Shown: positions 18,392 through 27,354, counted from the first letter of the stretch. The stretch is DNA of 62,492 nucleotides from a filamentous cyanobacterium CCP3 (GCA_003022385.1 PYGV01000005.1:1-62492); one strand, 5' to 3'. Notes: generated by a model from the letters alone, not told the origin. A program made the numbers and translations.

Positions 18392-20005
18392 ATGAATATT
18401 CTTCTGGTCTATCCACGTTTTCCGAAAAGCTTTTGGTCTTTTGATAAAACTCTGGAGCTAGTTGGGTTGAAAGCGCAGCTTCCCCCCCTAGGACTGGTGA
18501 CCGTAGCGGCGATATTACCCCAAAGCTGGAACTACAAGCTGGTCGATCGCAACGTGCGCGAGGTGCGCGAGGATGAGTGGCAGTGGGCCGACATCGTGGT
18601 GATCTCGGCGATGATCGTCCACCGCACCGACTTTTATGATGCCGTGCAGACCGCCAAGCGCTACGGCAAGCTGGTGGCGGTGGGTGGTCCCTACCCCACC
18701 TCCATGCCCCACGAGTCAGAAGAGGCTGGGGCCGACTTTTTGATTCTCGACGAAGGGGAAATCACCCTGCCCATGTTTGTGGAGGCGGTGGAACGGGGCG
18801 ACCAGCGCGGCACCTTTCGATCGGGCGGCGAAAAGCCCGATGTCACCAGCACCCCCGTGCCCCGCTACGACCTGCTAGAGATGGACGCCTACGCCGAGAT
18901 GTCGGTGCAGTTTTCGCGGGGCTGCCCCTTTCAGTGCGAGTTTTGCGACATCATCGTGCTCTACGGGCGCAAACCCCGCACCAAAGACCCCGAGCAGCTC
19001 TTAGCCGAGCTGCAGTGCCTCTACGACCTGGGCTGGCGGCGCAGCATTTTTATGGTCGACGACAACTTTATCGGCAACAAGCGCAACGTCAAACGGCTGC
19101 TCAAGGCCATGAAGCCCTGGATGGAGGAGCACGGCTATCCCTTCTCCTTTGCCACCGAGGCTTCAGTAGATCTGGCCCAGGACCCAGAACTGATGCAGAT
19201 GATGGTCGACTGCAACTTCGGCACCGTCTTCTTAGGGATTGAAACCCCGGACGACGACAGCCTGAACATGACCAAAAAGTTTCAAAATATGCGCGATCCC
19301 CTCTCAGAGTCGGTGATTTCTATTGCCAATGCGGGGCTGCGGGTGATGGCGGGGCTGATTGTCGGCTTTGACGGCGAAAAGTCTGGGGCCGGTCGGCGCA
19401 TCTACGAGTTTGTTGAGCAGACAGCCATCCCCACGGCGTTGGTGAGCATGCTGCAGGCCCTGCCCGATACCGCCCTCTGGCACCGACTCGAAAAAGAAGG
19501 CCGCCTGCTGGGCAAGAGCGCCGACATCAACCAGACCACCCTGATGAACTTTGTGCCCACCCGGCCCATTGAAGAAATCACCGAAGAATACATTCAGGTG
19601 TTCTGGGATCTCTATGACCCACTGACGGTGCTCAACCGCACCTTTCGCCACTTTCTCATGCTGGGTGAGGCACAGAAGCGCAACTACAAAAACCGCACCA
19701 CTTCGGCCGGGGCACCCGACATCAACTGGGTCACGATTCGCGCTTTTTTGATCGTGGTGTGGCGGCAGGGCATTTTGCGCAAGACTCGCCTGCGCTTTTG
19801 GATTAACCTGGCGATTATGCTGTGGCGCTACCCGGCGGTGGCGGCCAACTATATTTCGGTGTGCGCCCAGGCCGAGCACTTCCTCGACTTCCGTCAGATC
19901 GTGCGGCAAAACATCGAGGAGCAGCTAGCCGCCTACCTGGAAGCCAAGCGGCAAACCGACGCAACAGCGGCGATCGCAGAGTCTGTAGCTGTGCCAGCGG
20001 CCTAG
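18392..20005 (+). CDS. B12-binding radical SAM protein (DUF4070 type)
   Basis: This 537-residue enzyme has an N-terminal cobalamin-binding region (LVDRNVREV, GGPYPTSMP) to about residue 150, the radical SAM cluster motif Cys178-x3-Cys182-x2-Cys185 (RGCPFQCEFC), and a C-terminal DUF4070-like region with RTTLMNFVP. Family members methylate or rearrange unactivated carbons. Hopanoid C2-methylase HpnP shares this architecture, but so does a wider cyanobacterial group, so hpnP is only one possibility. A cytoplasmic, membrane-peripheral location is inferred from the hydrophobic basic patch near residues 445-490. Its stop codon overlaps that of a small gene on the other strand. Confidence 0.88.
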   Translation: MNILLVYPRFPKSFWSFDKTLELVGLKAQLPPLGLVTVAAILPQSWNYKLVDRNVREVREDEWQWADIVVISAMIVHRTDFYDAVQTAKRYGKLVAVGGPYPTSMPHESEEAGADFLILDEGEITLPMFVEAVERGDQRGTFRSGGEKPDVTSTPVPRYDLLEMDAYAEMSVQFSRGCPFQCEFCDIIVLYGRKPRTKDPEQLLAELQCLYDLGWRRSIFMVDDNFIGNKRNVKRLLKAMKPWMEEHGYPFSFATEASVDLAQDPELMQMMVDCNFGTVFLGIETPDDDSLNMTKKFQNMRDPLSESVISIANAGLRVMAGLIVGFDGEKSGAGRRIYEFVEQTAIPTALVSMLQALPDTALWHRLEKEGRLLGKSADINQTTLMNFVPTRPIEEITEEYIQVFWDLYDPLTVLNRTFRHFLMLGEAQKRNYKNRTTSAGAPDINWVTIRAFLIVVWRQGILRKTRLRFWINLAIMLWRYPAVAANYISVCAQAEHFLDFRQIVRQNIEEQLAAYLEAKRQTDATAAIAESVAVPAA

Positions 20006-20139
20006 GTCTGCTCCAGCTGAGGAGCGGTCAGCTTTGTCTGCCGCCACCGCTGGTAGGCCCGCTGATACTCAGCCCAGGCTTTGAGCTGATTGTGGGCTCC
20101 ATACTTGTGTTTGAAATCTTCCCAACAAACGCGCTCCAT
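20002..20139 (-). CDS. 45-aa small protein, unknown
   Basis: The ATG at 20137-20139 is preceded by AGGAG with 7 bases spacing and is followed by an uninterrupted frame MERVCWEDFKHKYG...QLEQT ending at TAG 20002-20004. The product is soluble, rich in Trp, Tyr, Gln and Lys, and mostly helical in pattern (AWAEYQRAYQRWRQTK). The good ribosome site and clean reading support a real gene that is too short for default gene callers. Its stop shares bases with the radical SAM stop through the sequence CCTAGG. No family recognised. Confidence 0.55.
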   Translation of the reverse strand: MERVCWEDFKHKYGAHNQLKAWAEYQRAYQRWRQTKLTAPQLEQT

Positions 20140-20254
20140 GGGTAATCTCCTGGGTGCCAAACAAGGGAGAGAACGAGGACTGCTGAAGACATGTTGCAGA
20201 AAATCGGGCTTTTGAGCTGGCCTCAGCCCAAAGGCCCAGTTTTTCTACAGGATA

Positions 20255-20434
20255 CTACCGAGTATAGCGATGTCCCCGGTAGGTGAAGGCGGCGGGCGAT
20301 CGCGGCTGAGTTGCTGTACTCAACTGCTTACCAGGGTAAGACACCCCTAGGAAGACAAGCGTATCGAGGCTGGAAATGGCTTCAATGGCAGGCGGCGATG
20401 TGGTGTAGGACTGGCCCAAGAAAGAGAGGCGCAT
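20255..20434 (-). CDS. 59-aa DUF4278-like small protein
   Basis: Start ATG 20432-20434 follows GAGGAG by 9 bases. The sequence runs MRLSFLGQSYTTSPPAIEA near the N-terminus and ends FTYRGHRYTR. The two-ended pattern (short L-x-F/Y-x-G-x-x-Y at the start, YRGxxY at the end) is that of DUF4278 proteins, small cyanobacterial proteins of unknown role that often occur in several copies per genome. It is transcribed towards the 45-aa gene on the same strand (115 bases apart). Confidence 0.65.
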   Translation of the reverse strand: MRLSFLGQSYTTSPPAIEAISSLDTLVFLGVSYPGKQLSTATQPRSPAAFTYRGHRYTR

Positions 20435-20639
20435 AGTGAGGTCTCCTCAAATAATTTACGCAGGTATCCATGATTGATGCCTGGAGCTATATTCTGCTGC
20501 CTTCCTAAACGCAGCTTGACGGTCGCCTGAGGAGGTATTAAGGGCTGGCTGAGAAAACTGAGAGTAGCCTATCCGCCCAGGCAGCGGCGGCGGTTTGCCA
20601 GATGTAGCGCTATGTCTGGGGAAAGTTAGTTTTTTAGAC

Positions 20640-20658
20640 GCTATATCTAAGCTATATC
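20640..20658. promoter_or_regulatory. Direct repeat GCTATATC x2 upstream of nrdJ
   Basis: GCTATATC occurs at 20640-20647 and 20651-20658, 11 bases apart (about one helical turn), directly in front of the ribosome site of the candidate leader peptide. It is not a canonical palindromic NrdR box, although AT-rich and similarly placed, so a regulator cannot be named. Confidence 0.35.
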
Positions 20659-20672
20659 CAGGAGGATCGGCT

Positions 20673-20753
20673 ATGATGTGTCACCATCAAGGCACTCTCT
20701 CGACCCTGGCCTCAAACTGGTCGATTCAGGCTGGTTGCTACACCTCAGGTTGA
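20673..20753 (+). CDS. Candidate 26-aa leader peptide of nrdJ
   Basis: A full-consensus ribosome site AGGAGG (20660-20665) lies 7 bases before ATG 20673. The frame reads MMCHHQGTLSTLASNWSIQA and ends GCYTSG at TGA 20753, 46 bases before the nrdJ start. nrdJ itself has only a weak AAAGG in front of its ATG. Translation of this peptide could couple to or regulate nrdJ translation. It is rich in His, Ser, Thr and Cys, with no run of one amino acid that would mark a classic attenuator. Confidence 0.4.
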   Translation: MMCHHQGTLSTLASNWSIQAGCYTSG

Positions 20754-20799
20754 GCCAGCGCCAGGCTACACACTCTGTTCTTAAGAAAAGGCTGATCCC

Positions 20800-22983
20800 A
20801 TGGTTCAAGAACTTCCCCGTACCCGGCAGCAGGGGCCATTCCCTGAGGCAGCTCCAGCGGCGTTTCCTGTGTTTTATCGCACCTACAGCCGCCGGGGCGA
20901 GGTGGTAGAGGGGCAGCGCGAAACCTGGGATCAGGTGTGCGATCGCACCCTGGCCGGTCTGGTCGAACTCGGTAACCTTACCGCCGACGAAGCCGCTCTG
21001 CTCGACCGCATGCAGCGCCAGGTCAAGGCTCTGCCCTCGGGGCGCTGGCTGTGGGTGGGCGGCACCGCCTGGAGCAAGCAGCCCGAGAACTTTTCGGGAG
21101 CCTACAACTGCACCAGCACCAACGTGGTCGACTGGCGCGCCTTCGGCCTGATGATGGACCTGGCCATGATGGGCTGCGGCACCGGGGCAATTCTTGAACC
21201 CAAGTACATCAACCAAATTCCGGCCATTCGCAACCGCCTGATCGTTACTATGGCCGGTGACATTGGCGAAACCCCGATCGCTGAGCGGCGAGAAATCACC
21301 GACATTACCACCGAGGGCAACCAGGTCACCATTCGCGTCGGCGACAGCCGTCAGGGCTGGGTCAAGTCTTACGAAACCCTGCTAGAGCTTTCTACCGACG
21401 AGAGCTTCACAGGGGATGTCCACGTCACTATCGACCTGCGCGACGTGCGCCCTGCGGGCGAAAAACTCAAGGGCTTTGGCGGTGTCGCCAACCCCGTGCG
21501 CCTGTCGCTGCTCTACGATCGCTGCGCCACCATTCTCAACAAAGCTCTGGGTCGGCAGCTCAACTCGGTTGAGTGCTGCCTGCTAATCGACGAAGCCGCC
21601 GCCTGCGTCGTGGCCGGTAACATCCGGCGTAGCGCGGGTATGAGGCAGTTTGACAGCAACGACGAACTGGCCGCCAGCGCCAAAGACAACCTCTGGCAGC
21701 AGGACGGCGAAGGCAACTGGCGCATTGACCCGGAGCGCGACGTGCTGCGGATGGCCAACCACACCCGCGTCTTCCACACCAAGCCCAGTTTGCAAGACTG
21801 CATCGACTCAGTGCGCAAGCAGTTTTACTCGGGTGAAGGCGCGATCCAGTGGGCGGGGGAGGCCAAGCGTCGGGCAGGCGGTGACGATCGCTACGGTCTC
21901 AACCCCTGCGGCGAAATTTTGGGTTCTAACTTCCACTGCAACCTGGCGGAGGTACACCTCAACCAGCTCGACCCCAAAAACCTAAAAGATCAAGAAGACG
22001 CCTTTACCGCCGCCGCTCTCTCCGTAGCGGTGCTGCTGAATCACCAGTTCCAGGAGCCCCGCTACCAGAAGTCGCGACTAGAAGACCCCATTGTCGGTGT
22101 CTCCTTCACTGGTCTATTTGATTTCTTCGTGATCGCCTTTGGGGTCGAGTGGCTGCGCTGGTGGGAGGCGGGCCGCCCCGACACCATGCAGGGGCTCGAT
22201 TTTAAGGCCAAAGAGCAAGAGTACCTGACCCGCTGGAAAGATACTGTGCACCGGGTGGTGGGAGAATACTGCGATCGCCACGGCCTGGTGCGCCCCAACC
22301 GCTGCACCACCGTACAGCCCGCGGGCACCAAATCGCTGCTCACGGGCGCTAGCCCCGGCTGGCACCCCCCCAAAGCCCAGCGCTTTATTCGCCGCATCAC
22401 CTTCCGCAAAAATGACCCGGTGGCGATGGCCTGTATCGACTACGGCTACTCCATCGTGCCTTCCCAGTCTGACAAAGACGAAAACGGCGGTTTGCTCAAC
22501 GATCCCTTTGATCCTCGCTGCACCGAGTGGCTGGTGGAAATCCCAGTCGAGGTGCCCTGGGCGAATGTGCCGGGGGCGGATGAAATCGCCATTGAGAAAT
22601 TCTCGGCGGCGGCCCAGTTCGACTTCTACATGCAGGTGCAGAAGCACTACACCACCCACAACACCTCCGCCACCATCGAGTTTCGCGAGCCCGAGCTCGA
22701 GTCGCTGGCCGAGCGCATCTACCAAACCATTCAAAACGACGAGGGCTACATTTCTGCCGCCCTGCTGGCCCGGTTTGACGACTTGCAAACCTTTCCCCGG
22801 CTGCCCTTTGAGCCCATCGACAAAGCCACCTTCGAGGCCCAAAAGCAGCAGGTAGAAGCCCGGCGCGGCACCGACAACTTCCACGCAGCCCTGTCGCGCT
22901 ACGACGCCGGTGAGGTGATTGAAGCTGGCCCCGCTGGCTGCGACTCCGACAAGTGCATGATGCCAGAGAAAAAGCCCGATTAG
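20800..22983 (+). CDS. nrdJ: Adenosylcobalamin-dependent ribonucleoside-triphosphate reductase (class II)
   Basis: This 727-residue monomeric enzyme reduces ribonucleotides to deoxyribonucleotides using coenzyme B12. The radical Cys is Cys370 in NPCGEILG; Cys381 (HCNLAE) together with the N-terminal YNCTSTN Cys forms the reducible pair. The C-terminal shuttle pair Cys714-x4-Cys719 is also present. Spacing between the core Cys (11) and the tail pair (5) equals that of the Lactobacillus leichmannii enzyme. No intein interrupts it, although such insertions are known in cyanobacterial nrdJ. The gene for its likely regulator NrdR is 14 kb away in this window. A strong terminator follows. Confidence 0.95.
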   Translation: MVQELPRTRQQGPFPEAAPAAFPVFYRTYSRRGEVVEGQRETWDQVCDRTLAGLVELGNLTADEAALLDRMQRQVKALPSGRWLWVGGTAWSKQPENFSGAYNCTSTNVVDWRAFGLMMDLAMMGCGTGAILEPKYINQIPAIRNRLIVTMAGDIGETPIAERREITDITTEGNQVTIRVGDSRQGWVKSYETLLELSTDESFTGDVHVTIDLRDVRPAGEKLKGFGGVANPVRLSLLYDRCATILNKALGRQLNSVECCLLIDEAAACVVAGNIRRSAGMRQFDSNDELAASAKDNLWQQDGEGNWRIDPERDVLRMANHTRVFHTKPSLQDCIDSVRKQFYSGEGAIQWAGEAKRRAGGDDRYGLNPCGEILGSNFHCNLAEVHLNQLDPKNLKDQEDAFTAAALSVAVLLNHQFQEPRYQKSRLEDPIVGVSFTGLFDFFVIAFGVEWLRWWEAGRPDTMQGLDFKAKEQEYLTRWKDTVHRVVGEYCDRHGLVRPNRCTTVQPAGTKSLLTGASPGWHPPKAQRFIRRITFRKNDPVAMACIDYGYSIVPSQSDKDENGGLLNDPFDPRCTEWLVEIPVEVPWANVPGADEIAIEKFSAAAQFDFYMQVQKHYTTHNTSATIEFREPELESLAERIYQTIQNDEGYISAALLARFDDLQTFPRLPFEPIDKATFEAQKQQVEARRGTDNFHAALSRYDAGEVIEAGPAGCDSDKCMMPEKKPD

Positions 22984-23017
22984 GGTTGCCTGTCCACGAC
23001 TAGAGAGATAGCGAAAG

Positions 23018-23051
23018 GGGGTTCTGAATGCGTTCAGAACCCCTTTTTTTT
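23018..23051 (+). terminator. Rho-independent terminator of nrdJ
   Basis: GGGGTTCTGAA (23018-23028), loop TGCG, TTCAGAACCCC (23033-23043), then eight T. It is 35 bases past the nrdJ stop. Confidence 0.92.
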
Positions 23052-23093
23052 GCAGGGAGACGTCATTCTGCCAACCCGAGGTCTGGCTCCCTA

Positions 23094-24698
23094 TCAGCTC
23101 AGGTCGCTGATATCGTCCAGGCCATTGAGCAAATCGTCGGAGGCATTGTCTGGGGGAGGGGCGTTGAGCAGAGCGTCTAGATCGAGGTTTTCGGCGTCAA
23201 AGTTAGCCGCGTCAAAATCGGAGTCTAAGGCGAACTCATCTCCTTGAGCCGTTGCTAAATCGTTGGCTAAGAAATCGTCAAAACCCATATCGGCACCGGC
23301 AGCATCAGGGGCAGGAGGCTCGGCGGCAAGCGCTTCGCCAAAGTCTAAATCAGCGTCACTACCCGGCCCATTCCCCAGGTCACTGTCCAAAAAGGTGGTA
23401 TCAAAACCCAGATCGGCATCCGCAGCAGCGGGGGCGGCAGGTTCAGCGGAAAGCGGTTCTCCCAGGTTTGAATTGGAGGTTTCAAGGTTTTCGGTGTCAG
23501 AGTCAGGATCGAGAACGAACTCACTGCCCAAAACGCTCTCCGAGCGGCTGTCTAAAAGGCCGGTATCAAAACCTAGATCGGCACCCAGGTCAGCATCTGC
23601 TACGACGGGCGGCGCGGCGGCCTCAGGGGAGGAAACTGGACTATCAAAGTCGAGGCCGGAGTCTAGGTCGGTGGCCAGGGTAGCGGCGTTGGCCGCCGCG
23701 ATCGCCCTATCTAGATCAAACTCGCCCATATCGGCCCCTGGAGCAGAGGGTTCAGGCGACGAGGATTGCAGCAGCCGCAGCTGAGCTTCGTAGCTTTGCT
23801 CTAGCTCCTGGGTGCGCTGGGTGAGTTCGTCCTGGTAGTGCTCAATTTTTTCGGCCAGCTTTTGCTCGTACTCTTCGCGCAGGCTGGCCTCTAGCTCTCG
23901 CCGCAGGTTCAGCTCGAGTTCCTCTGTGGAGGGTTCGGCGGCGATCGCGCCCGCGCCTGGAGCACTGGCCTGGGCCATTTGTAAACGAGCTGCGTAGTCT
24001 TGCTCTATTTGAGCCAGGCGCTGAGCCATATCGTCCTGGTATTCGGCAATGCGCTCGGCCAGCTGCTGGTTGTACTGAGCCTGGAGGCGAGCTTCGGCTT
24101 CAGCCAGGTCAGGAGAGTTGCCCGCCCCGCCTGGGGCGGGCTCTGGCACCAGCGCCCCGAGGGAGGGGCTGGTATCCTGGGCGAGGCGGGCCTGGGCTTC
24201 GTCCTGGTAGTGGGCGATCGCCTCTGCCAGGCGCTGGTCGTAGTCTTGCTGGGCCTGCGATCGCGCCTCTACTAGCTTTTCCTGCAGGTGCTGCTCATAG
24301 GCCTGCTGAATTTTGGTGGCGGCTTCTTTAAGGCGGGCTTCGTACTGCTTGCGAATGCGTTGCTCAATGGAGCTGTCCACTTCACCGGCTGCACTGCCCA
24401 TCATGGCCTGACGGGCCTGGTACTCAGCCTCCATCTGGCTACGCTGCTCATCGTACTGAGCCTGGTAGCGCTCCATGCGATCGCTCAGCTGTGCTTCGTA
24501 GTCTTTTTGCAGCTGGAGGGTGGCTTCGCGCAGTCGCTGCTCGTGCTCCTGAGCCAGTTCAGTCTGGCGCTGCTGACTTTGACGCAACGCCTCGCTCAAC
24601 GCATTCACCTGGCTCTGGCGCAGGTAGTACCCCACAATAATGGCCAGCAGGAGGCCAATTAAAACAGCAACAATAAGACCTTGCGTGAGTTGAGGCAT
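23094..24698 (-). CDS. Membrane-anchored coiled-coil protein with acidic repeat tail
   Basis: The protein has 534 residues from ATG 24698 (AGGGG upstream); the longer in-frame extension lacks a ribosome site. Residues ~5-26 (GLIVAVLIGLLLAIIVGYYL) form one membrane helix. A coiled coil to about residue 300 contains at least four related blocks of the form (Q/E)YxQxLAExIxHYQDE. The C-terminal ~200 residues are acidic, Asp/Ala/Leu-rich, with three degenerate copies of A-D-x-G-F-D-x-x-x-L-D/N. There are no enzyme motifs. A scaffold or cytoskeleton-like role is conceivable but not shown. It converges with nrdJ and lies in its own transcription unit. Confidence 0.75.
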   Translation of the reverse strand: MPQLTQGLIVAVLIGLLLAIIVGYYLRQSQVNALSEALRQSQQRQTELAQEHEQRLREATLQLQKDYEAQLSDRMERYQAQYDEQRSQMEAEYQARQAMMGSAAGEVDSSIEQRIRKQYEARLKEAATKIQQAYEQHLQEKLVEARSQAQQDYDQRLAEAIAHYQDEAQARLAQDTSPSLGALVPEPAPGGAGNSPDLAEAEARLQAQYNQQLAERIAEYQDDMAQRLAQIEQDYAARLQMAQASAPGAGAIAAEPSTEELELNLRRELEASLREEYEQKLAEKIEHYQDELTQRTQELEQSYEAQLRLLQSSSPEPSAPGADMGEFDLDRAIAAANAATLATDLDSGLDFDSPVSSPEAAAPPVVADADLGADLGFDTGLLDSRSESVLGSEFVLDPDSDTENLETSNSNLGEPLSAEPAAPAAADADLGFDTTFLDSDLGNGPGSDADLDFGEALAAEPPAPDAAGADMGFDDFLANDLATAQGDEFALDSDFDAANFDAENLDLDALLNAPPPDNASDDLLNGLDDISDLS

Positions 24699-25077
24699 CG
24701 TATTTTCCCCTGTAAAAATCAAAGCCGAGCCGCAGAGCTTCCACGCCTGAGAGGCCAAAAACTACCACCTCTCCCGTCTTAGCAGCCGCTAAATATTGAC
24801 GATCAATGATATACGCTGCATCCCGTTTAGGATCTGAAACTTTAGCCCCACAGGACCATTGAGGTACTCAAACCAGGGGTTAACAACCACGCCTCTGCGC
24901 GGGCCGTTCGATGACAGATTTCGATGACAGATTATGACTATGCTCGGCGTTATCGCTGCGGCCCCTTGGGCGCATCCTTTACAATGAAGCTACAGTCCCT
25001 GGCTCAGCAGGTGGGCAATACGCTACGCCTTTGACCTGGGTAACTGTGTTTAGCATGGCCCCATTACCCGCTTGCGT
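24699..25077. other. Divergent intergenic region with a 13-bp tandem repeat
   Basis: TTCGATGACAGAT is repeated in tandem at 24907-24919 and 24920-24932. No gene is seen. The region must hold the promoters for the coiled-coil gene (minus) and rsfS (plus), but I cannot place them with confidence. Confidence 0.5.
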
Positions 25078-25560
25078 ATGACCTATTCTCCCCACCGTCA
25101 GCCTGCTGTTCGTGACGCGATCGCCCCGGAAAGCACCGCCAATACCTCCCGACCTGGCCAAACTGAGGCCAGTCAACCTGAGGATGATGCTCTCCAGCTC
25201 GCCTATGCCATTGCTGCCGCCGCCGATGAGCGCAAAGCAGGCAACATCACGATTTTGCAGGTGGGAGATGTGTCGTATCTGGCCGATTACTTTGTCGTTG
25301 CCACCGGGTTTTCGGCGGTGCAGGTGCGGGCGATTACGCGATCGATCGAGGCAGCCCTTGAAACCGACCACAACCGCCGACCCCTGCGGGTAGAAGGCCA
25401 GGGTGAGGGCAGCTGGATTGTCATGGACTATGGCGAAGTCATTGCCCACATCTTTATGCCTGAAGCTCGGGACTACTACGACTTAGAAGCCTTTTGGGGC
25501 CACGCCAACCAAATTGTCTACCAATCTTCGGGCCAGCATTTCAGTCCGTCTCGGGTTTGA
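25078..25560 (+). CDS. rsfS: Ribosomal silencing factor RsfS (Iojap)
   Basis: The protein has 160 residues from ATG 25078. After a ~45-residue polar N-terminal extension the RsfS domain begins at ALQLAYAIAAAADERKAG and contains DVSYLADYFVVATG, GEGSWIVMDYGEVIAHIFMPEARDYYDLEAFW. RsfS binds ribosomal protein L14 and blocks subunit joining under nutrient limitation. It is first of three consecutive plus-strand genes (rsfS, CGLD27, asparaginase) that are often adjacent in cyanobacteria as far as I recall. Confidence 0.92.
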   Translation: MTYSPHRQPAVRDAIAPESTANTSRPGQTEASQPEDDALQLAYAIAAAADERKAGNITILQVGDVSYLADYFVVATGFSAVQVRAITRSIEAALETDHNRRPLRVEGQGEGSWIVMDYGEVIAHIFMPEARDYYDLEAFWGHANQIVYQSSGQHFSPSRV

Positions 25561-25638
25561 TGCGAATTGCCCTTCAGAGATTCCTATTGGCAAGCAATTC
25601 GTTTAGGCTAGAGCTAGAATTGCGTAGTCTCGGTGGCA

Positions 25639-26130
25639 ATGCCTCAACGATGTCCTGTACCGGCTGAGCAGCAGCCCATCAACGAATATCAGGATGTGCG
25701 AGATTCCTGGTTTTACGGCTGGGGTAGCCGCCACTTGATCGGGTACCTCAAACCAGTGGTTGTGCTCTGGATCGTGGGTTGGGCGGTGGCCGGGCCGATG
25801 GCTGCAGCGAGTTTTGTACCGACCAAGCACCCGGTGCTGTTTGGTGTGAGCGCCGCTATGGGAGCGCTGGTGTTGCCCATGCTGGCTCTGCTACAGCTCT
25901 ATGTAGGCTGGGCCCACGTGGGTGGGCGGCTGCGGCAAACCACCGTACCCTACGAAGAATCGGGCTGGTACGACGGCCAACTTTGGGTCAAGCCCGAAGA
26001 GGTATCAAACCGCGATCGCCTGATCGTAGACTACCAGGTGCAGCCCGTGCTGCAGCGCATTCGCCGCACCCTGGGGGTAATGGCCCTGCTGCTCGCCCTG
26101 GGGCTGATTGGCTGGCCCCTCCTGGCCTAG
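25639..26130 (+). CDS. CGLD27-family (DUF1230) membrane protein
   Basis: The protein has 163 residues from ATG 25639. Two or three hydrophobic segments are visible (PVVVLWIVGWAVAGPMAAA, VSAAMGALVLPMLALLQLYVGW, and the C-terminal VMALLLALGLIGWPLLA), with the DUF1230 core VPYEESGWYDGQLWVKPEEVSNRDRLI. The family is conserved in cyanobacteria, green algae and plants (CGLD27). It is linked to iron-stress or photosynthesis-related phenotypes in plants, but its biochemistry is unknown. It lies 78 bases after rsfS. Confidence 0.85.
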   Translation: MPQRCPVPAEQQPINEYQDVRDSWFYGWGSRHLIGYLKPVVVLWIVGWAVAGPMAAASFVPTKHPVLFGVSAAMGALVLPMLALLQLYVGWAHVGGRLRQTTVPYEESGWYDGQLWVKPEEVSNRDRLIVDYQVQPVLQRIRRTLGVMALLLALGLIGWPLLA

Positions 26131-26187
26131 CGGCAGTCGCGATGCTGCCCCTGTATTACTCTTGTTCACCACCGCAGAGCCCCTATT

Positions 26188-27150
26188 ATGACCAGCAGTC
26201 GGGTTAATCGACACCAAACCAAAGAGCTACAGATACAGCTGCTGCGGGAGGGTATTGTCGAGTCTAATCACATCGCCCACGTGGCGGTGTGCGACAACCG
26301 GGGCCGCACCCTGTCGGTGGCGGGCAACGGCGAGTTGGGTACTTTCATTCGCTCGGCGCTCAAGCCCTTTCAGGCGCTGGCGGTGACGGCGGCGGGGGCG
26401 CTGGAGCGCTATAACCTCGACGATCGCGATTTAGCGATTATGTGTGGCTCCCACCAGGGCACCATCGAGCAGGTGCGCCAGGTGTTTCACATTCTCTGGC
26501 AGGCCGATCTCGACACCACCGCCCTGCGCTGCCCCACCCCAGCGGGCAAAAAAAGCCCCCTGGAGCACAACTGCTCGGGCAAGCACGCCGGCATGCTGGC
26601 CGTCTCTCAGCAGCGCAACTGGCCGCTGGAGAGCTACCTCGATCGCAATCACCCGGTGCAGAAGCTGATTGTCGCCCGCATTTCAGAGCTGCTGGGCATG
26701 CCCTCTGACGAGTTTATCTGCGCCCACGACGACTGCGGTGCCCCCACCTACTTCATGCAGCTCAGCCAGATGGCGACGCTCTACGCCATGCTGTCGTCGG
26801 GCAGCAACCTCGATATGGAACGCATCGTGCGGGCCATGACCAGCCACCCCGATATGGTGGGCGGCCCCGACTCCTTTGATACCACGCTGATGAACTTAAC
26901 CAACGGGGCTCTGGTCAGCAAGTCGGGAGCCGAAGGCATTCAGTGCATCGGTCGAGTGGGTGAGGGGCTCGGGGTCGCCATCAAAGCGATTGACGGGGCC
27001 AAGCGGGCCAAGTACGCGACCGCCATTTTTACCCTCCGTCAGCTCGGCTGGATTTCGCCCACGGTGGCCGACACCCTGGCCGAAACCTATATGGAAATTG
27101 GCAACTACAAACGGCTCGATGTGGTTGGCGATCTGCCGATGATGTATTAA
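26188..27150 (+). CDS. L-asparaginase II family protein
   Basis: This 320-residue protein contains IVESNHIAHVAVCDNRG, RSALKPFQALA, HQGTIEQVRQV, SPLEHNCSGKHAGMLA and HDDCGAPTYFMQLSQMATL, all hallmarks of the thermolabile asparaginase family PF06089 (Rhizobium AnsA type), which differs from the classical type I/II fold. It hydrolyses asparagine to aspartate in the cytoplasm. It is the last of the rsfS unit, 57 bases after CGLD27. Confidence 0.87.
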   Translation: MTSSRVNRHQTKELQIQLLREGIVESNHIAHVAVCDNRGRTLSVAGNGELGTFIRSALKPFQALAVTAAGALERYNLDDRDLAIMCGSHQGTIEQVRQVFHILWQADLDTTALRCPTPAGKKSPLEHNCSGKHAGMLAVSQQRNWPLESYLDRNHPVQKLIVARISELLGMPSDEFICAHDDCGAPTYFMQLSQMATLYAMLSSGSNLDMERIVRAMTSHPDMVGGPDSFDTTLMNLTNGALVSKSGAEGIQCIGRVGEGLGVAIKAIDGAKRAKYATAIFTLRQLGWISPTVADTLAETYMEIGNYKRLDVVGDLPMMY

Positions 27151-27231
27151 ACCTGTAATCCACGAAAGTGCTGCCCGTAAAGGATTGCAGCTCAATCGAC
27201 GAAAAAAAGACTGTCTTTAGAGAAAATTAGA

Positions 27232-27261
27232 TTGTTAACTGAGAACATTTATCGCTATACT
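27232..27261 (+). promoter_or_regulatory. Sigma-70-type promoter of the initiator tRNA
   Basis: TTGTTA (27232-27237) and TATACT (27256-27261) are separated by 18 bases; the predicted start is about 5-6 bases before the mature tRNA 5' end. The near-consensus -10 fits a strong stable-RNA promoter. Confidence 0.6.
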
Positions 27262-27272
27262 GTACAAACCGA

Positions 27273-27349
<77 letters not shown>

Positions 27350-27354
27350 AATCT

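Noticed and set aside
20440-20640. Cobalamin riboswitch ahead of nrdJ
   Set aside because: nrdJ needs B12, but I could not find the B12-box or the expected conserved core, so it is not called.
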